A stretch of 36,868 bases of DNA, taken from the NCBI GenBank assembly GCA_021776315.1, contig JAJFGD010000155.1:1-36868 (forward strand), written 5' to 3'. Of this stretch, positions 9,377 to 18,423 are shown piece after piece; position 1 is the first letter of the stretch, and every line of letters starts with the position of its first letter. Position numbers and translations under genes: made by a program. Under the pieces are notes generated by a model. The model was given only the letters and a program-made list of their open reading frames with translations, was not told where the DNA came from and did not search any database. Source of the stretch: Hyphococcus sp. (lineage in GTDB: Bacteria; Pseudomonadota; Alphaproteobacteria; Caulobacterales; Parvularculaceae).

Positions 9377-10486
9377 ATGAGCGTCACGCTGGAACAAGAT
9401 ATTGAGTTTATGACGGAGGCACTAGCGCTTGCTGCGTGTGGTGCTGGTCAAACGTCGCCAAATCCAATGGTCGGTTGCGTGCTTGTTCGTGACGGCAAAA
9501 TCATCGGCAAAGGCTGGCATGAAGCGCCGGGAAAAGCCCATGCTGAAGTCGCGGCGATTACCGATGCTGGTGAAGCAGCGCGCGGTGCCACCGCCTATGT
9601 GACATTGGAACCATGCAATCACACGGGACGGACTGGTCCATGCACCGAGGCACTAATCGAAGCAGGTGTTGCCGAAGTTGTTTACGCACTTTCTGACCCC
9701 AACCCCATCGCGGCCTTCGGTGGTGAACGCCTAACTGCTGCTGGTATCAAAGTTCGCAGTGATGTTTGCACAAACGAAGCGCAAGATCTCAATCGCGGGT
9801 GGATGCATTCGGTTACGCATAAGCGTCCCTACGTCATTGGCAAAACCGCGATGAGCCTAGACGGTCGTATTTCGACGTCGTCCGGCGAAAGCAAATGGAT
9901 TACGAGCGAGGCTAGTCGTAAGCGCGCCCATCAACTGCGTAAATTTTCCGATGCTATTATTGTCGGCGCAGAAACGGTGATAGCCGACGACCCTGCCCTT
10001 ACTGCGCGCAATGGCGAAGAAACAAAATTCCCACTACGTGTGATCATGGATTCGACGGGGCGTACGCCGCCAGGTGCCAAAGCTTACGAACGAACAGGAA
10101 AAAGCGCTCTGATCATCACCACGAAAAATGCACCTCACCGCATGATTGAAGCATATCGTGAGATCGGTGCAGAGCCGATCTTACTGCCGCCCGGGGCAGA
10201 CGGCCGCCCCGAACCAGTCGATGTTTTAGAAACACTTCATGAGCGCGGAATTGTGAACATATTGGTTGAAGGCGGCGGCGCAATCCTTGGTGCGTTTTTC
10301 GATGCCGACCTTATTGATGAATTGCATCTTTTCATTGCGCCTAAACTGATCGGTGGTGGAAAGCCCGCGTTCGGCGGACATGGAATCGATCAGTTACAAG
10401 ACTCAGAGCGATTTGTTTTTGCCGATGCAGAACAACTTGGTGCGGACAGATTTTTGCGCGCGATGCGACGCAGGGAGACATCCTAA
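9377..10486 (+). CDS. ribD: Bifunctional diaminohydroxyphosphoribosylaminopyrimidine deaminase / reductase
   Basis: RibD carries out the second and third steps of riboflavin synthesis: deamination, then NADPH-dependent ribosyl reduction. The N-terminal deaminase domain has the zinc site HAE at residues 55-57, with PCNHTGRTGPC supplying Cys80 and Cys89. The C-terminal reductase domain (about 150-365) has KTAMSLDGRI, ITSEASR and VEGGGAILGAF. I chose ATG 9377 because GAGGGG at 9365-9370 gives good spacing and the protein then starts at the usual place; an upstream in-frame ATG (9284) would add 31 unrelated residues. It is the first gene after the FMN riboswitch. Its TAA shares one base with the ribE ATG, so the two are probably coupled in translation. 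Confidence 0.97.
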   Translation: MSVTLEQDIEFMTEALALAACGAGQTSPNPMVGCVLVRDGKIIGKGWHEAPGKAHAEVAAITDAGEAARGATAYVTLEPCNHTGRTGPCTEALIEAGVAEVVYALSDPNPIAAFGGERLTAAGIKVRSDVCTNEAQDLNRGWMHSVTHKRPYVIGKTAMSLDGRISTSSGESKWITSEASRKRAHQLRKFSDAIIVGAETVIADDPALTARNGEETKFPLRVIMDSTGRTPPGAKAYERTGKSALIITTKNAPHRMIEAYREIGAEPILLPPGADGRPEPVDVLETLHERGIVNILVEGGGAILGAFFDADLIDELHLFIAPKLIGGGKPAFGGHGIDQLQDSERFVFADAEQLGADRFLRAMRRRETS

Positions 10487-11139
10487 TGTTTACCGGCCTT
10501 ATCGAAGAAATTGGCAATGTTGCAGCCATTCAACAAACTGAAAAGAGTTATGATCTGACCGTCAAAGCACAAACAGTGTTGGATGGCGTCAAGCTTGGTG
10601 ACTCAATCGCCATAAACGGCGTCTGCTTGACCGTCACAACTTTTGACACTGATACATTCACGGTTGGTCTGGCACCTGAAACATTAAAGCGTACCAACCT
10701 TGGCGACCTCACAGAATGCACGCCAGTTAATTTGGAACGATCGCTTCTTCCCACAACAAGACTTGGTGGGCATTTCGTTCAAGGTCATGTGGATACAACT
10801 GGCACTATTACATCGTTCCGTCCGGACAATGATGCATTGTGGCTGACTGTGGAAACCACACCCGAATTGATGCGTTACATTGTGACCAAAGGCTATATCG
10901 CTATCGATGGCACATCATTGACTGTTGTTGATACGGGTCCTGACTGGTTCAACGTTACGTTGATCAAATATTCGCAATCAAAAATCACCCTGCCACTCAA
11001 AAATGTAGGCGACCAGGTCAATCTCGAAGTCGATATCCTATCGAAATACATGGATCGGCTGACCCAAGAACGGACAGAGAAAAACCTGTCCCCAGAATTT
11101 CTTCAAAAACACGGATTTATTAAAGAAGGAGCACGCTGA
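10486..11139 (+). CDS. ribE: Riboflavin synthase, alpha subunit
   Basis: 217 residues beginning [10 protein letters not shown], the hallmark N-terminus of riboflavin synthase, which converts two lumazines into riboflavin and the RibH substrate. Two lumazine-binding repeats are visible: the first with INGVCLTV and APETL, the second with GTSLTVV and STI-like [17 protein letters not shown] is the conserved linker motif. The start overlaps the ribD stop (TAATG) and its TGA overlaps the ribB start (TGATG), a translationally coupled arrangement. The name ribE is used here for riboflavin synthase; some schemes call it ribC. Confidence 0.96.
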   Translation: MFTGLIEEIGNVAAIQQTEKSYDLTVKAQTVLDGVKLGDSIAINGVCLTVTTFDTDTFTVGLAPETLKRTNLGDLTECTPVNLERSLLPTTRLGGHFVQGHVDTTGTITSFRPDNDALWLTVETTPELMRYIVTKGYIAIDGTSLTVVDTGPDWFNVTLIKYSQSKITLPLKNVGDQVNLEVDILSKYMDRLTQERTEKNLSPEFLQKHGFIKEGAR

Positions 11140-11786
11140 TGCCCATAGCATCCGCCTCTGAGGCTATTGAAGCATTTAAGACCGGGGAAATTGTCATCAT
11201 TGTTGATGACGAGGATCGCGAAAATGAAGGGGATCTCGCCATCGCGGCAGATTTCGTCACCGCGGAGAACGTCAACTTCTTCGCCAAAGAAGGTCGCGGC
11301 CTAGTCTGTTGTGCAATGGCACCAGAACTCATCGACAAGTTTGGTTTGCCATTGATGGTTCCCCATAAAGAAAATAGATCTGGTTTTGGGACCGCGTTTA
11401 CAGTTTCTGTGGAAGCTGCTGAAGGTGTCACCACCGGCATCTCGGCGCATGATCGTGCACATACAATTCAAACACTTATTGATCCAAAGGCTGCGCGCGG
11501 CGACATTGTCATGCCAGGCCATACATTTCCGTTGCGCGCCCAAGAAGGCGGCGTTCTAAAACGCGGTGGACAAACCGAAGCCAGTGTTGACCTTTCAATC
11601 CTAGCAGGCCTCACCCCGGCGGCGATGATCTGTGAGGTTATGAATGATGATGGCTCAATGGCCCGCCTACCCGATCTTGAGATTTTTGCGGAACGCCATG
11701 GGCTGAAGATTGTTTCCGTTAAAGCTTTGCAAGATTTCCGACAATCTACGGAACAAATGGGCGGCGCATTGCGCGCTGCCAGCTAG
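11139..11786 (+). CDS. ribB: 3,4-dihydroxy-2-butanone 4-phosphate synthase (monofunctional)
   Basis: RibB makes the four-carbon unit of the xylene ring from ribulose 5-phosphate. The acidic metal-binding loop [11 protein letters not shown] lies at residues 23-33, and [11 protein letters not shown] and [12 protein letters not shown] are the other signatures. At 215 residues it ends after the synthase domain. Many alphaproteobacteria carry a RibBA fusion with GTP cyclohydrolase II; that domain is absent and the next gene begins at once, so this is a stand-alone enzyme and not a truncated fusion. GTP cyclohydrolase II must be encoded elsewhere if riboflavin is made from GTP. Confidence 0.95.
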   Translation: MPIASASEAIEAFKTGEIVIIVDDEDRENEGDLAIAADFVTAENVNFFAKEGRGLVCCAMAPELIDKFGLPLMVPHKENRSGFGTAFTVSVEAAEGVTTGISAHDRAHTIQTLIDPKAARGDIVMPGHTFPLRAQEGGVLKRGGQTEASVDLSILAGLTPAAMICEVMNDDGSMARLPDLEIFAERHGLKIVSVKALQDFRQSTEQMGGALRAAS

Positions 11787-11797
11787 GAGTACGAGTA

Positions 11798-12286
11798 ATG
11801 GGACAGATTTTCGAAGGCGACATGAATGGCAGCGGATTGCGCATCGCGATTGTCGCGACCCGTTGGAATGAGTTTATTGTCGAGCGTTTAACGGCGGGTG
11901 CGCAAGACGCCCTAAACCGTCACGGGGTGAGAAAAGATGCCATTGATGTAGCGATGGCACCGGGGGCCTATGAAGTGCCATTTGTCGCCAAAAAATTGGC
12001 CGCATCCGGGCGCTATCATGGCGTCGTGACACTTGGCTGTGTCATCCGCGGTGCAACACCTCACTTCGATTATGTCGCTAGCGAAGCGGCCAGTGGTGTC
12101 AGCGCCGCGGCACGTGAGACGGGCGTACCAATCTCATTTGGGGTGCTTACCGTAGACAGTATTGAACAAGCGATTGAACGCGCTGGCACCAAAGCCGGAA
12201 ATAAAGGGGCTGAGGCTGCTCTGGCCTTGCTTGAAACCATTAATCTTTGCCGGTCTATCGAAGGCCGTTCTAGTGAGGAGGCGTAA
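11798..12286 (+). CDS. ribH: 6,7-dimethyl-8-ribityllumazine synthase
   Basis: 162 residues. RibH condenses the RibB and RibD products into lumazine. The motifs [19 protein letters not shown] and [14 protein letters not shown] are diagnostic; the last holds the substrate- and phosphate-binding residues. [11 protein letters not shown] is also conserved. The gene begins 11 bases after ribB, with GGAG upstream of ATG 11798, and its TAA directly abuts the ATG of folE. In many proteobacteria nusB follows ribH; here it does not. Confidence 0.96.
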   Translation: MGQIFEGDMNGSGLRIAIVATRWNEFIVERLTAGAQDALNRHGVRKDAIDVAMAPGAYEVPFVAKKLAASGRYHGVVTLGCVIRGATPHFDYVASEAASGVSAAARETGVPISFGVLTVDSIEQAIERAGTKAGNKGAEAALALLETINLCRSIEGRSSEEA

Positions 12287-12898
12287 ATGAGCGCTGAAAC
12301 AATTCAACTCAAACAGCCCACCAATGATCAAGATCGCCCATCGCGAGTGATGGCTGAAGAAGCGGTCAAAACACTGTTGGCTTATTTTGGTGAGGATCCA
12401 AAACGAGAAGGCTTGGTCGATACACCGCGCCGTTTTGTTGACGCCTATGAAGAGTTTCTTTGTGGGTATAGCGAGGACCCTGTGTCAATCTTGTCGCGTA
12501 CTTTCGAAGAAGTCGAAGGTTATCAAGACATCGTCTTGATGCGTGATATTCGCTTTGAAAGTCATTGCGAACACCATATTCAACCGATGATTGGTACGGC
12601 CCATGTCGCCTATCTCCCATCAAATCGGGTTGTTGGCATTTCAAAATTAGCACGCGTTGTTGATGCGTTTGCACGGCGCCTTCAAAGTCAGGAAATTCTC
12701 ACTAATCAGATTGCCCATGCTGTTGAAACCGCCTTGCAACCGCGCGGCGTTGCGGTCCTATTGGAAGCGGAACACCAGTGCATTTCAACGCGGGGCATTC
12801 ACAAAACAGGCGTTGCTTGTGTGACCCGCGCTATGACCGGTGAATTTCAAACAGATCATCGCGCAGAAGACCGATTCATGCGCTTGGTCGGCAAATAA
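12287..12898 (+). CDS. folE: GTP cyclohydrolase I
   Basis: FolE opens GTP to dihydroneopterin triphosphate, the first step towards folate or other pterins. The 203-residue protein has GLVDTPRRF, the zinc site SHCEHHIQP (Cys94, His97), SKLARVVD, and QCISTRGI with the third ligand Cys165. It is therefore the FolE1 type, not the COG1469 type. The ATG follows the ribH stop with no gap, which makes it part of the riboflavin transcript and puts a folate gene downstream of an FMN riboswitch. Its own ribosome-binding sequence is GAGGAG inside the end of ribH (12274-12281 region), so expression is probably coupled to RibH translation. Confidence 0.96.
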   Translation: MSAETIQLKQPTNDQDRPSRVMAEEAVKTLLAYFGEDPKREGLVDTPRRFVDAYEEFLCGYSEDPVSILSRTFEEVEGYQDIVLMRDIRFESHCEHHIQPMIGTAHVAYLPSNRVVGISKLARVVDAFARRLQSQEILTNQIAHAVETALQPRGVAVLLEAEHQCISTRGIHKTGVACVTRAMTGEFQTDHRAEDRFMRLVGK

Positions 12899-12947
12899 CC
12901 TAGCCGACCAAAAACTGACTTTTGCGTTGGTCAAATTCGAAGCGCCC

Positions 12948-14711
12948 CTACATCCGTTCGGGCGCTTCAATTCCCAATAATTCAAGAGTAAGGTGTAGCT
13001 GATCACCAACTACGCCGACCAATGAAAGTCGTGATGCACGAACCACATCATCTTTCTCATCGACGATTCGGCAGGCCGCGTAGAATTTCGAAAATGCCTG
13101 CGCCAAAACAAAAGCATGGTCGCAAAGAATATGTGGCATTCGGCGCGAATGCGCCTCACGAATACTTTGACCAAATGAAAGCAAGACCAAAGCGAGGTCT
13201 CGCTCTTCGGGTGTTGCCAGCGCGATATCACCTGGCTCGCCGGCACCAGCGGCACGCGCTTTCGCCAATACTGAATGAACCCGCACGCCTGCATAAAGCA
13301 GATAAGGCCCGGTTTTGCCTTCAAAGGCCGTAAAACGGTCGACGTCAAAAATGTAATCACTTGTTCTTGTATTCGAAAGGTCAGCAAATTTCAGTGCAGC
13401 AATGCCCACCTTGCGGGCAATGTCTGCAACCTCATCCTCGCCATAACCCTCGCCCAAACCGCTTTCTGCAAGTCGCTCGCGTGCGCGCGTAGTGACCTGA
13501 TCAATTAAGTGGCGCAATTTTAGGACGCCCCCGTCCCGGGTTTTGAATGGCTTGCCATCCTTACCGTTCATCGTTCCAAAGCCGATATGTTCTAATCGGT
13601 CTTCCGGAAAAATGCCGGCGAGCGCCGATGCCCGAAACACTTGTTCAAAATGTAGTGATTGGCGTTGATCAACAACATAGAGAATGCGGTCTGGGTTTTC
13701 GCTCTGCTTTCGGTCAACTATAGTTGCAAGGTCGGTCGTTCCGTAAAGAACGCTGCCATCCGATTTAAATAGGATTAGCGGTGGAATTTCCTTCTTGTCG
13801 TCATCGCGAGCGACACGAACAATTTCCGCACCATCACTTTGTTCAACCAACCCTTTGTCGCGAATGTTTTGGGCCATCTCCGCAATCAAATGATCAGCGT
13901 CAGCTTCGCCTTTCCAAAGATCGAATGTCACGCCAAGATCGGCATATTCTCGCTCGATTGCGGAGCGCGACAATGTCAAAAAATGCTGCCAAAGCGCACG
14001 GTAACCAGCACGGCCCTTTTGCAATTCAAAAGTCGCAACGCGCGCTTCTTCGGCACGAGTTTGGTCTGCTTTGCAAGCCGCCGACGCTTGCGGGTAGAGC
14101 CGTTCTAGGTCCGCGAGCGTGACTGGCGGATCACTTGGGAACGGTCCTGAATTGTCTTCGTTAAAATAGACCAAGTCAGGCTGTTCCTTGCGCAATTCGG
14201 ATATGAGTTGCCCCATAGGCATGCCCCAATCACCAAGATGCACATCACCAACAACGGTCTCGCCAGCGAACCTGAATATACGTTTCAGGCTTTCCCCAAT
14301 GATTGCGGCCCGTAAATGCCCAACATGCAGCGGCTTGGCCACATTTGGCCCGCCGTAATCCATCACTACTTTTTCAGGAATAGCAGTCTGCCAGCCACCA
14401 AGATTTTCATCGCTTTTCAAACGGCGTGCTTGAGTGCTCAAAAACGAATCCGTCAGCGTGATATTGATAAACCCCGGCCCGGCTACGGTTAGATCCCGGA
14501 ATTCTGACCGGCCTGACAGTTGTTCAATAACCGCCTCGGCCAATGCCCTTGGGTTTTTCTTGGCTACCTTTGCGGCGGCGAGTGCTCCATTACATTGAAA
14601 CTGAGCCAGGTCCGGGCGATCAGCCGGCTTTACCTGACCAAATTTGGTATCAAGTTCAGCCGCTGCGAAAGCTTCGCCAACGATCTCATTTAAGTTTTCA
14701 ATCAAAGTCAT
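12948..14711 (-). CDS. argS: Arginyl-tRNA synthetase
   Basis: 587 residues, normal for ArgS. The class I HIGH motif appears as HVGH at residues 129-132 within GGPNVAKPLHVGHLRAA. The N-terminal ArgRS additional domain precedes it (residues 5-90), and the C-terminal DALR anticodon-binding domain is seen in the last 120 residues (FTAFEGKTGPYLLYAG, then AFSKFYAACRI). A KMSK-like loop is replaced by KDGKPFKTRDGG, as in most ArgRS. The ATG overlaps the stop of the upstream lipoprotein gene by four bases (ATGA). It converges on folE with a 49-base gap in which I see no strong hairpin. Confidence 0.97.
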   Translation of the reverse strand: MTLIENLNEIVGEAFAAAELDTKFGQVKPADRPDLAQFQCNGALAAAKVAKKNPRALAEAVIEQLSGRSEFRDLTVAGPGFINITLTDSFLSTQARRLKSDENLGGWQTAIPEKVVMDYGGPNVAKPLHVGHLRAAIIGESLKRIFRFAGETVVGDVHLGDWGMPMGQLISELRKEQPDLVYFNEDNSGPFPSDPPVTLADLERLYPQASAACKADQTRAEEARVATFELQKGRAGYRALWQHFLTLSRSAIEREYADLGVTFDLWKGEADADHLIAEMAQNIRDKGLVEQSDGAEIVRVARDDDKKEIPPLILFKSDGSVLYGTTDLATIVDRKQSENPDRILYVVDQRQSLHFEQVFRASALAGIFPEDRLEHIGFGTMNGKDGKPFKTRDGGVLKLRHLIDQVTTRARERLAESGLGEGYGEDEVADIARKVGIAALKFADLSNTRTSDYIFDVDRFTAFEGKTGPYLLYAGVRVHSVLAKARAAGAGEPGDIALATPEERDLALVLLSFGQSIREAHSRRMPHILCDHAFVLAQAFSKFYAACRIVDEKDDVVRASRLSLVGVVGDQLHLTLELLGIEAPERM

Positions 14712-15265
14712 TGCAAATTTGGGAACTTCAAACTTTTGCCGGAGCGATTGTAGATCGTCTGCTCAGGGGTTAACGATAGCCCCACAACGATTTCAAAGTT
14801 CAAGCCCGATGTTTCCTCGGCAAAACGAGGAATAACGATCCGGTCGATATCCTCTTTTTTGACAACCACAATGCGATCGCCGTCAAAATTGACCGGAACA
14901 ATAAACTCATTTTTGGCAATAACTTCAGAATCTCTTTTGGTTACAGCGACAAAATATTTGAACAGTTTTTCGCCCTTCGCACCCTTTGGTCCTTTACCAA
15001 AGGCGAATCGGATATCCACTTCGGCATCAATCGGGTTTTCGCCAAAATAACGACAACGTGTCGTTACATCGGTGATCTCAGCAGTATATGCCACATCGTC
15101 TAGCTGTTGTTCGCCGTCAAATTCGATGGCGCGGGCGGCCTCTTGCAAGACGATGATGTTTGGACAGGGGTCGGGATTTGCCTCTCGCGCTTCCCGATCG
15201 AAGCTCCCACAGCCCGTTGTTGTCGCCACTGCGGCGATAAGCGCGCCTGATACCAGTTTGTTCAT
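14708..15265 (-). CDS. Conserved hypothetical lipoprotein upstream of argS
   Basis: 185 residues of unknown function. The N-terminus is a lipoprotein signal: MNKLVSG, a hydrophobic core and a Cys at residue 19 (TTGC). The mature part is mostly beta-type sequence with NPDPCPNIIVLQEA near the start and a second pair of Cys-containing motifs (TTRCRYFGEN), which may form a disulfide in the periplasm. ArgS begins inside its stop codon (ATGA), so both are likely read from one mRNA, though no shared function is evident. I recognise no catalytic motif. Proteins of this kind occur widely in alphaproteobacteria, but I cannot name a family with certainty. Confidence 0.8.
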   Translation of the reverse strand: MNKLVSGALIAAVATTTGCGSFDREAREANPDPCPNIIVLQEAARAIEFDGEQQLDDVAYTAEITDVTTRCRYFGENPIDAEVDIRFAFGKGPKGAKGEKLFKYFVAVTKRDSEVIAKNEFIVPVNFDGDRIVVVKKEDIDRIVIPRFAEETSGLNFEIVVGLSLTPEQTIYNRSGKSLKFPNLQ

Positions 15266-15436
15266 CTAAACTAATCCCTATATTTATCCATATCGCCCTC
15301 TGGTCGCCGGATCACTGCCGTGTCGGTGCCCCATTTTAGGGTCAGTAATCTCGTAGCGCCTCGGCACTCCCGGCGCAACGCTACCATAGACGTATGGACA
15401 TATGAATTTCTGAGCACAAGGAATACGGGGCCAAAC

Positions 15437-16390
15437 ATGACGACGAGTGATCCCAAATCGAAGCTGACCGTTCGTATGGCCTCCCCAAGAGGGTTTTGTG
15501 CCGGTGTTGAACGGGCCATTCGCACGGTCGAGGAAGCACTCAATATCCATGGTGCGCCGGTCTATGTTCGTCACGAAATTGTCCACAACCGCCATGTGGT
15601 AGAGCGATTGCGGGCCATGGGAGCAATGTTCATCGAGGATCTAAAAGATGCCCCCGACGACCGTCCAATCATTTTTTCAGCCCATGGGGCTCCGCAAAGT
15701 GCTCATGATGAAGCCTCTTCGCGCAACATGGTGGCCATCGATGCGACCTGCCCGCTTGTTTTAAAAGTTCACGCGCAAACACGCCGCCATGCCGCAAACG
15801 GCCGACATATTTATCTGGTAGGTCACGCCCATCACCCTGAAGTCGTTGGCACGATGGGCCAGGTCCCAAATAACAGCGTGACATTAGTTGAGACAGCGGA
15901 AGAAGTGGCGGCCTTGCCCGACCGAACAGAAGCGAAAGCCTATGTCACTCAGACGACATTGTCCGTCGATGACGCCCGCTGCATCATCTCGGCTTTGAAA
16001 AGTCGTTTTCCCGAAATCCAGGGGCCGGCGAAGGAAGATATCTGCTATGCAACGTCCAATCGACAAAATGCAGTAAAAGCAACAGCGGCCAATGTTGACC
16101 TGTTTGTGGTCATTGGTTCCGAAACATCTTCAAATTCAAAAAGGCTCGTTGAAGTCGCTCTATCGGCTGGTGCCCGCAATGCCATATTGATCGAAGACCA
16201 AAACGCATTTGACCCTACCTTGTTAAAGAGCGCTAAAACAATCGGCGTTAGCGCTGGTGCGTCAGCCCCCGAAAGCCTTGTCGAAGACTTCCTTGCATCC
16301 CTTGCCGCCATTCGAAGTTTGATCATTGAAGCTGTCGAAACGGTTCAAGAGGATATTGTGTTCAATACACCAATTCGTCTTGCGAGCTGA
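15437..16390 (+). CDS. ispH: 4-hydroxy-3-methylbut-2-enyl diphosphate reductase
   Basis: IspH catalyses the last step of the MEP isoprenoid pathway with a [4Fe-4S] cluster. The three cluster Cys are at about 21 (PRGFCAGV), 105 (DATCPLV) and 203 (DICYATSNRQ), and the substrate motif TSSNSKRL is also present. I prefer ATG 15437 to the upstream in-frame start at 15320, since the extra 39 residues have no family resemblance and run back towards the divergent lipoprotein gene; AAGGA lies at 15418-15422. The resulting 317 residues are typical. thrB and rnhA follow in the order often seen in alphaproteobacteria. Confidence 0.96.
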   Translation: MTTSDPKSKLTVRMASPRGFCAGVERAIRTVEEALNIHGAPVYVRHEIVHNRHVVERLRAMGAMFIEDLKDAPDDRPIIFSAHGAPQSAHDEASSRNMVAIDATCPLVLKVHAQTRRHAANGRHIYLVGHAHHPEVVGTMGQVPNNSVTLVETAEEVAALPDRTEAKAYVTQTTLSVDDARCIISALKSRFPEIQGPAKEDICYATSNRQNAVKATAANVDLFVVIGSETSSNSKRLVEVALSAGARNAILIEDQNAFDPTLLKSAKTIGVSAGASAPESLVEDFLASLAAIRSLIIEAVETVQEDIVFNTPIRLAS

Positions 16391-16395
16391 ATTCT

Positions 16396-17352
16396 GTGGC
16401 GGTTTACACCAATGTTTCTGACCCATCATTGCGCGCCTTTTTGCGCAACTACGCGATTGGTGCGCTCGTGCGCAAAACGCCAATCGCTGAAGGCGTGGAA
16501 AATACTAACTACCAAATAGAGACAGACACAGGACAATATATCCTGACGCTGTTCGAAAAACGCACACGCGAAGAAGATCTGCCATTTTTTATGGCCTTTA
16601 CCGACCAACTGGCACGACAGGGGCTACCCGTGCCCGCGCCGATCAAAAGCAGAGATGGCGAAATCATAAAGCGACTTTCCGATCGGCCTGCGGTCATTGT
16701 CGAGTTCCTAAACGGGCGTCCGCGCATGGTGCCATCTGCGAATGATTGCAAAGAATTGGGGCAGGTTTTAGCGACGCTCCATAACAAGGCTGGTGGTTTT
16801 GATATTAATCGCAAAAACCCCCTCTCTCTGCCTGGGTGGCTTAGCCTCGCCAAAACTTGTGGCGACGAAGCGGATCGGTGCGCGCCAGGTCTTGCCGCCG
16901 CTATCCGTGATGAATGCAAATTTCTTTCTGACCATTGGCCAGTCGATCTGCCCAGCGGGATCGTTCACAGCGATCTCTTTCCAGACAATGTGTTGTTTGA
17001 AGACGACAAAATTTCCGGCGTCATCGACTTCTATTTTTCATGCACCGACTTTTTTGCTTATGATTTGGCAATATGCATCAATGCCTGGTGCTTTAGAAAT
17101 GAACAGCTACAAAAAGGCCATGCACAAGATTTGTTGCAACAATATCAATTGGTGCGCGCCCTTAGCGCTGCAGAAATTGCCGCCCTGCCTGTCCTGCTTC
17201 GCGGTGCCGCACTACGATTTTTACTCACACGTCTTTTTGACTGGTTGAATCAGGTAGAAGGTGCTCTCGTGAAGGTCAAAGACCCGCTCGAATATTATCA
17301 ACTACTGCAATTCCACCAGAACCAATCCACCCCCTCACTATACGGACTTTAA
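16396..17352 (+). CDS. thrB: Homoserine kinase, ThrB2 (APH-fold) type
   Basis: 318 residues. This is the aminoglycoside-phosphotransferase-fold homoserine kinase typical of alphaproteobacteria and Pseudomonas, not the GHMP-fold enzyme of E. coli. EGVENTNYQI near residue 32 forms the nucleotide loop, HSDLFPDNVLF at 191-201 is the Brenner-type catalytic loop, and VIDFYFSC near 209 has the metal-binding Asp. It phosphorylates homoserine to feed ThrC, whose gene in this window carries a nonsense codon. The start is GTG 16396, five bases after ispH; an alternative ATG is not near. It abuts rnhA. Confidence 0.95.
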   Translation: MAVYTNVSDPSLRAFLRNYAIGALVRKTPIAEGVENTNYQIETDTGQYILTLFEKRTREEDLPFFMAFTDQLARQGLPVPAPIKSRDGEIIKRLSDRPAVIVEFLNGRPRMVPSANDCKELGQVLATLHNKAGGFDINRKNPLSLPGWLSLAKTCGDEADRCAPGLAAAIRDECKFLSDHWPVDLPSGIVHSDLFPDNVLFEDDKISGVIDFYFSCTDFFAYDLAICINAWCFRNEQLQKGHAQDLLQQYQLVRALSAAEIAALPVLLRGAALRFLLTRLFDWLNQVEGALVKVKDPLEYYQLLQFHQNQSTPSLYGL

Positions 17353-17775
17353 ATGCTTGAAATATTTACTGATGGTGCCTGCTCAGGAAACCCCGGCCCT
17401 GGCGGTTGGGGCGTTCTTATCATTGATGGAAACGAACGCCGCGAGCTAAACGGCGGGGAGCCAGAAACCACGAATAATAGGATGGAAATGCTGGCCGCGA
17501 TCGAGGCCATAAAAGCCACTGGCAATTCACCCATCACCATTCATACAGATAGTCAGTATTTGAAAAATGGGATCAACACTTGGATCCATGGCTGGAAACG
17601 CAATGGCTGGAAAACGGCATCCAAGAAACCAGTCAAAAATAAGGATTTGTGGGTCGCATTAGACGCACTTGCCGAAGGACGCCAAATCGAATGGCGTTGG
17701 GTCAAAGGCCATGATGGGCACCCCGGCAATGAGCGGGCTGACGAACTCGCCCGCCTTGGCATTGTCACATCATAG
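17353..17775 (+). CDS. rnhA: Ribonuclease HI
   Basis: 140 residues. RNase HI cuts the RNA strand of RNA-DNA hybrids, for example R-loops and Okazaki primers. The catalytic acids are all visible: Asp7 (IFTDGAC), Glu45 (NRMEMLA), Asp66 (HTDSQYL) and Asp130 (NERADELA), with His120 in the flexible loop ([10 protein letters not shown]). The basic protrusion ([16 protein letters not shown]) is present, so it is the E. coli-like form. ATG 17353 directly follows the thrB TAA, with no gap. No strong hairpin was found in the short space before the peroxiredoxin stop. Confidence 0.97.
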   Translation: MLEIFTDGACSGNPGPGGWGVLIIDGNERRELNGGEPETTNNRMEMLAAIEAIKATGNSPITIHTDSQYLKNGINTWIHGWKRNGWKTASKKPVKNKDLWVALDALAEGRQIEWRWVKGHDGHPGNERADELARLGIVTS

Positions 17776-17824
17776 CGATGAAAGAAAACACCAGACGGGC
17801 GTTCGTCATGCGTGCAAGTGACGC

Positions 17825-18307
17825 TTAAAGCTGACCGATCATATAATCTGCAGTTGAAACTTCGAAAGCACCCGGCGCTTCAACATTCAGTTCAGTGACC
17901 GCGCCATCTTTGACAATGGCCGAAAACCGCTGCGAGCGTTCGCCCATACCAAAACCTTTACCGTCCATCACCAGCCCAAGCGCGCGCGCAAAGTCGCCAT
18001 TACCATCGGCAAGCATTTCAACAGTACCTTTAGCATTCTGACTTTCTGCCCAGGCGCCCATCACAAATGCATCATTGACAGACATACAGACAATCTTGTT
18101 GACGCCTTTTGCTTTTAGCGCATCGGCTTTTTCAACAAAGCCAGGCAAGTGTTTCGCGGAACATGTTGGGGTAAAAGCGCCGGGCACTGAAAATAGCGCC
18201 ACTGTGCCTTGACCAAAAATGTCTCCTGTTTCCACTTGTTCCGGACCATTATCCGTCGCCAGCATCACTTTTACATTTGGAATTTTTTCGCCAACCGAAA
18301 TTGTCAC
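17825..18307 (-). CDS. Peroxiredoxin, Prx5/AHP1 type
   Basis: 160 residues of a thiol peroxidase that reduces hydrogen peroxide and organic peroxides. The peroxidatic Cys49 lies in PGAFTPTCS, the hallmark of the Prx5 group, with the conserved Thr and Pro before it. A second Cys at about 74 (KIVCMSVND) is in the place seen in many members. The Arg of the active site is in the RSQRFSAIV segment. The start is GTG 18307, preceded by AAAGGAG. No glutaredoxin domain is fused, so reduction probably uses an external glutaredoxin or thioredoxin. It is divergent from the YqgE gene. Confidence 0.94.
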   Translation of the reverse strand: MTISVGEKIPNVKVMLATDNGPEQVETGDIFGQGTVALFSVPGAFTPTCSAKHLPGFVEKADALKAKGVNKIVCMSVNDAFVMGAWAESQNAKGTVEMLADGNGDFARALGLVMDGKGFGMGERSQRFSAIVKDGAVTELNVEAPGAFEVSTADYMIGQL

Positions 18308-18423
18308 GACAGCACTCTCCTTTAGAGGTTAATTGAGTTGCAATGCTTCTACGCCAGCCATGCAAAGAAGGAAAGGTAGACCATCGTTGCACGCTCTCCA
18401 TGACCACCTTAGAGTTCGCCGAT

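Noticed and set aside
11139-11786. Truncated RibBA fusion
   Set aside because: The frame ends at the natural domain boundary and the next gene has its own ribosome-binding site; there is no remnant of a cyclohydrolase II domain.
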